From CAIXQW01 sp046049675 (lineage in GTDB: Bacteria; Bacteroidota; Bacteroidia; Chitinophagales; Chitinophagaceae): 64,000 nucleotides of DNA. Positions 63,601 through 64,000 of the stretch are shown here, one piece after another. The notes under the pieces were generated by a model, which made no database searches, was not told the DNA's origin, and saw nothing but the letters and a program-made list of their open reading frames with translations. The position numbers and the translations under genes are program-made. How positions within the stretch are numbered: the first letter of the stretch is position 1; every line of letters starts with the position of its first letter. The stretch is taken from positions 1 to 64,000 of the forward strand of contig JBJORA010000004.1 in the NCBI GenBank assembly GCA_046049675.1, read 5' to 3'.

Positions 63601-64000
63601 AGGCTTTCAATACGCTCTTTAATTTTATCGGAATAATTTTCTAGTCGTGCAAAATCGTAGTTGCCACTGATGTTCACATACATGATTGGCAATTCACTCA
63701 CATCAATCTCCTTTACAGTAGGATCCTGCGGTAAACCTTTAGGCAAGCCATTGGGATCGGCCTTTGCCTTATCAACCGCATCTTGCACATCGAGTTTGGC
63801 TTTTGGAATTTTTACATCTGTATTGAACTCTGCAATGATTACACTAAAGTCTTGGAAAGAATTACTCGTTACTTTTTTGATGCCACTCAAATTCTTCAAT
63901 TGTTTTTCAAGCGGCTTCGTCACTAAGTTCTCCATATTGGCTGGCGATGTACCTGGGTAAACCGTTTGCACAATAATTTGCGGAAACTTAATTTCTGGAA
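60684..64000 (-). CDS. RND-family efflux transporter permease, N-terminus beyond the window
   Basis: The permease of a tripartite efflux pump (AcrB/HAE1 type). The frame is open to the window edge with about 1105 residues visible and the N-terminal transmembrane helix missing. FPQIIVQTVYPGTSPANMEN is the start of the first porter loop. TM4 carries LLALGIVVDDAVVVIENAHR with the proton-relay aspartates. Later landmarks: MILFGLSFATFLTLILVPVML near the end and a Lys-rich tail (RKPKAPKPLAKKA). The substrate is unknown; membrane-fusion and outer-membrane partners are probably beyond the right edge. Confidence 0.94.
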   Translation of the reverse strand, partial: PEIKFPQIIVQTVYPGTSPANMENLVTKPLEKQLKNLSGIKKVTSNSFQDFSVIIAEFNTDVKIPKAKLDVQDAVDKAKADPNGLPKGLPQDPTVKEIDVSELPIMYVNISGNYDFARLENYSDKIKERIESLKEVKRVEVVGGLDREIQVNVDLYKMQAAQLSFRDIQGAIAYENIEATPGQVAVDGEQRILSIKQTFASADDIANVVIKNPFGAEIILKDIAEVKDTYKDQESYARLNGKNVITLNIIKAGGQNLIEATDKIYAIVNEMTKADLPSNLDVVITGEQADATRTTLHDLINTIIIGFILVVVILMFFMGTTNAIFVGLSVPLSCAIAFMVLSGIGFTLNMIVLFAFLLALGIVVDDAVVVIENAHRILHDEDLSVYEATKKATSEVFWPVLTGTITTLMPFIPLAFWKGTIGEFMFFLPVTLIIALLASLVVAYVFNPVFAVSFMKKEDHHHTGKASKIVWDKGDTIAMVVFAALAIIGHVKQAPGFGNFMLVMVVLYLLNKYVFSHGIRVFQTRVWPSVIRGYLRLLTWALNHKKTVAMVTIGLLIGSFALFAVRSPKVVFFPESEPNFAYVYLSLPEGTEEAKTNEVLQRLENKVYQALDIDLGKGRLNPLVKSVISNVKVGATDQQSGEVGEFGNRGKITVSFVKFAERNGKSTQALLDKIRSNVKEIPGAKVTVDKERGGPPTAKPILIELTGEKLEDLIAASKSLKRYIDNAQVAGVEELKSDFQANKPELQFKIDRTRISTEGISTGQITQDLRTAMFGMEVSRFKDANDDYPIMVRLKKEQRNNIDLLRNLQVTYRDFGMGGMVRNVPISSFGTIEYSNTFGGIKRKDEKRIITLSSNVLSEYNPNEVVAQVENVLKEYKAPSGINIRMGGEQEEQKETGIFLGTAMGISILLIVLLLMIQFNSLKRMLIILSEILLSIIGVLLGFAFTKMEMSIIMTGIGIVALAGIVVRNGILLVEFFDVKLAEGYSVRNAVLEAGRTRMTPVLLTATATMLGLVPLAVGLNIDFAKLFATGNPNLFFGGDSVAFWGPLSWTMIFGLSFATFLTLILVPVMLDAFIRGNDPKPTKINFLSRFRKPKAPKPLAKKA

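Overview
The window comes from a Bacteroidota chromosome, probably the Chitinophagales/Sphingobacteriales side (inference). The evidence is a complete gldK-gldL-gldM-gldN operon (type IX secretion / gliding motor), a gldF-gldG pair, several secreted proteins ending in type IX secretion (T9SS) C-terminal sorting domains, promoters of the Bacteroidota type (-7 TAnnTTTG, sometimes with -33 TTTG), and very few Shine-Dalgarno sequences. Serine codons look strongly skewed to AGT/AGC. I saw no rRNA, tRNA, prophage, insertion sequence or CRISPR array.

Layout. 1-5.1 kb: an SDR gene running off the left edge, a divergent MerR regulator, a secreted T9SS protein, a small membrane protein and ribonuclease Y. 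5.3-8.4 kb: a compact kynU-mbnP-mbnH operon (kynureninase, MbnP-like lipoprotein, di-haem MauG/MbnH-type peroxidase). 8.4-11.2 kb: a TPR sensor histidine kinase and a NarL-type response regulator, followed by a candidate structured small RNA. 11.4-16.4 kb: a 2-oxoacid:acceptor oxidoreductase alpha subunit, OxyR with its redox cysteines, a thioesterase, a GT2 glycosyltransferase and two related small lipoproteins. 16.6-22.7 kb: gldKLMN and a uroporphyrinogen-III synthase. 23.2-32.3 kb: B12-dependent ribonucleotide reductase, a porin, a degenerate AraC-like protein, a Fur-family regulator, an MGMT-like protein and an S46 dipeptidyl peptidase of DPP7 type.

32.4-32.7 kb holds two tandem copies of a 184-bp unit rich in hairpins. 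32.9-41.3 kb: RlmD, the gldF-gldG-DUF4340 operon, a 740-bp intergenic region with palindromic repeats, a TonB-dependent receptor and ClpS. 41.3-48 kb: two large secreted proteins (BNR-type and SprB-repeat type) and a PLD-like protein. 48.1-51.6 kb: a DUF433/DUF5615 toxin-antitoxin-like pair, a DUF6794-like protein, LipB and RluD. 51.6-57 kb: a DUF1800/DUF1501 pair, pyruvate kinase and an ElaA-type acetyltransferase. 57.2-64 kb: three secreted proteins and an RND efflux permease that runs off the right edge.

How it fits together. GldKLMN forms the T9SS motor/ring, and at least six cargo candidates with T9SS-type C-terminal domains lie in the same 60 kb. The most thought-provoking locus is kynU-mbnP-mbnH. 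MbnH enzymes convert a tryptophan of MbnP to kynurenine to create a copper site, and here a kynurenine-hydrolysing enzyme is the first gene of the same tight operon. Other points of interest are the structured RNA at 11.0-11.2 kb, the hairpin tandem repeat at 32.4 kb, promoters only 4-11 bases upstream of start codons, two small ORFs with unusually strong Shine-Dalgarno sequences, and a DUF1501 protein combining a Tat signal with a T9SS domain.
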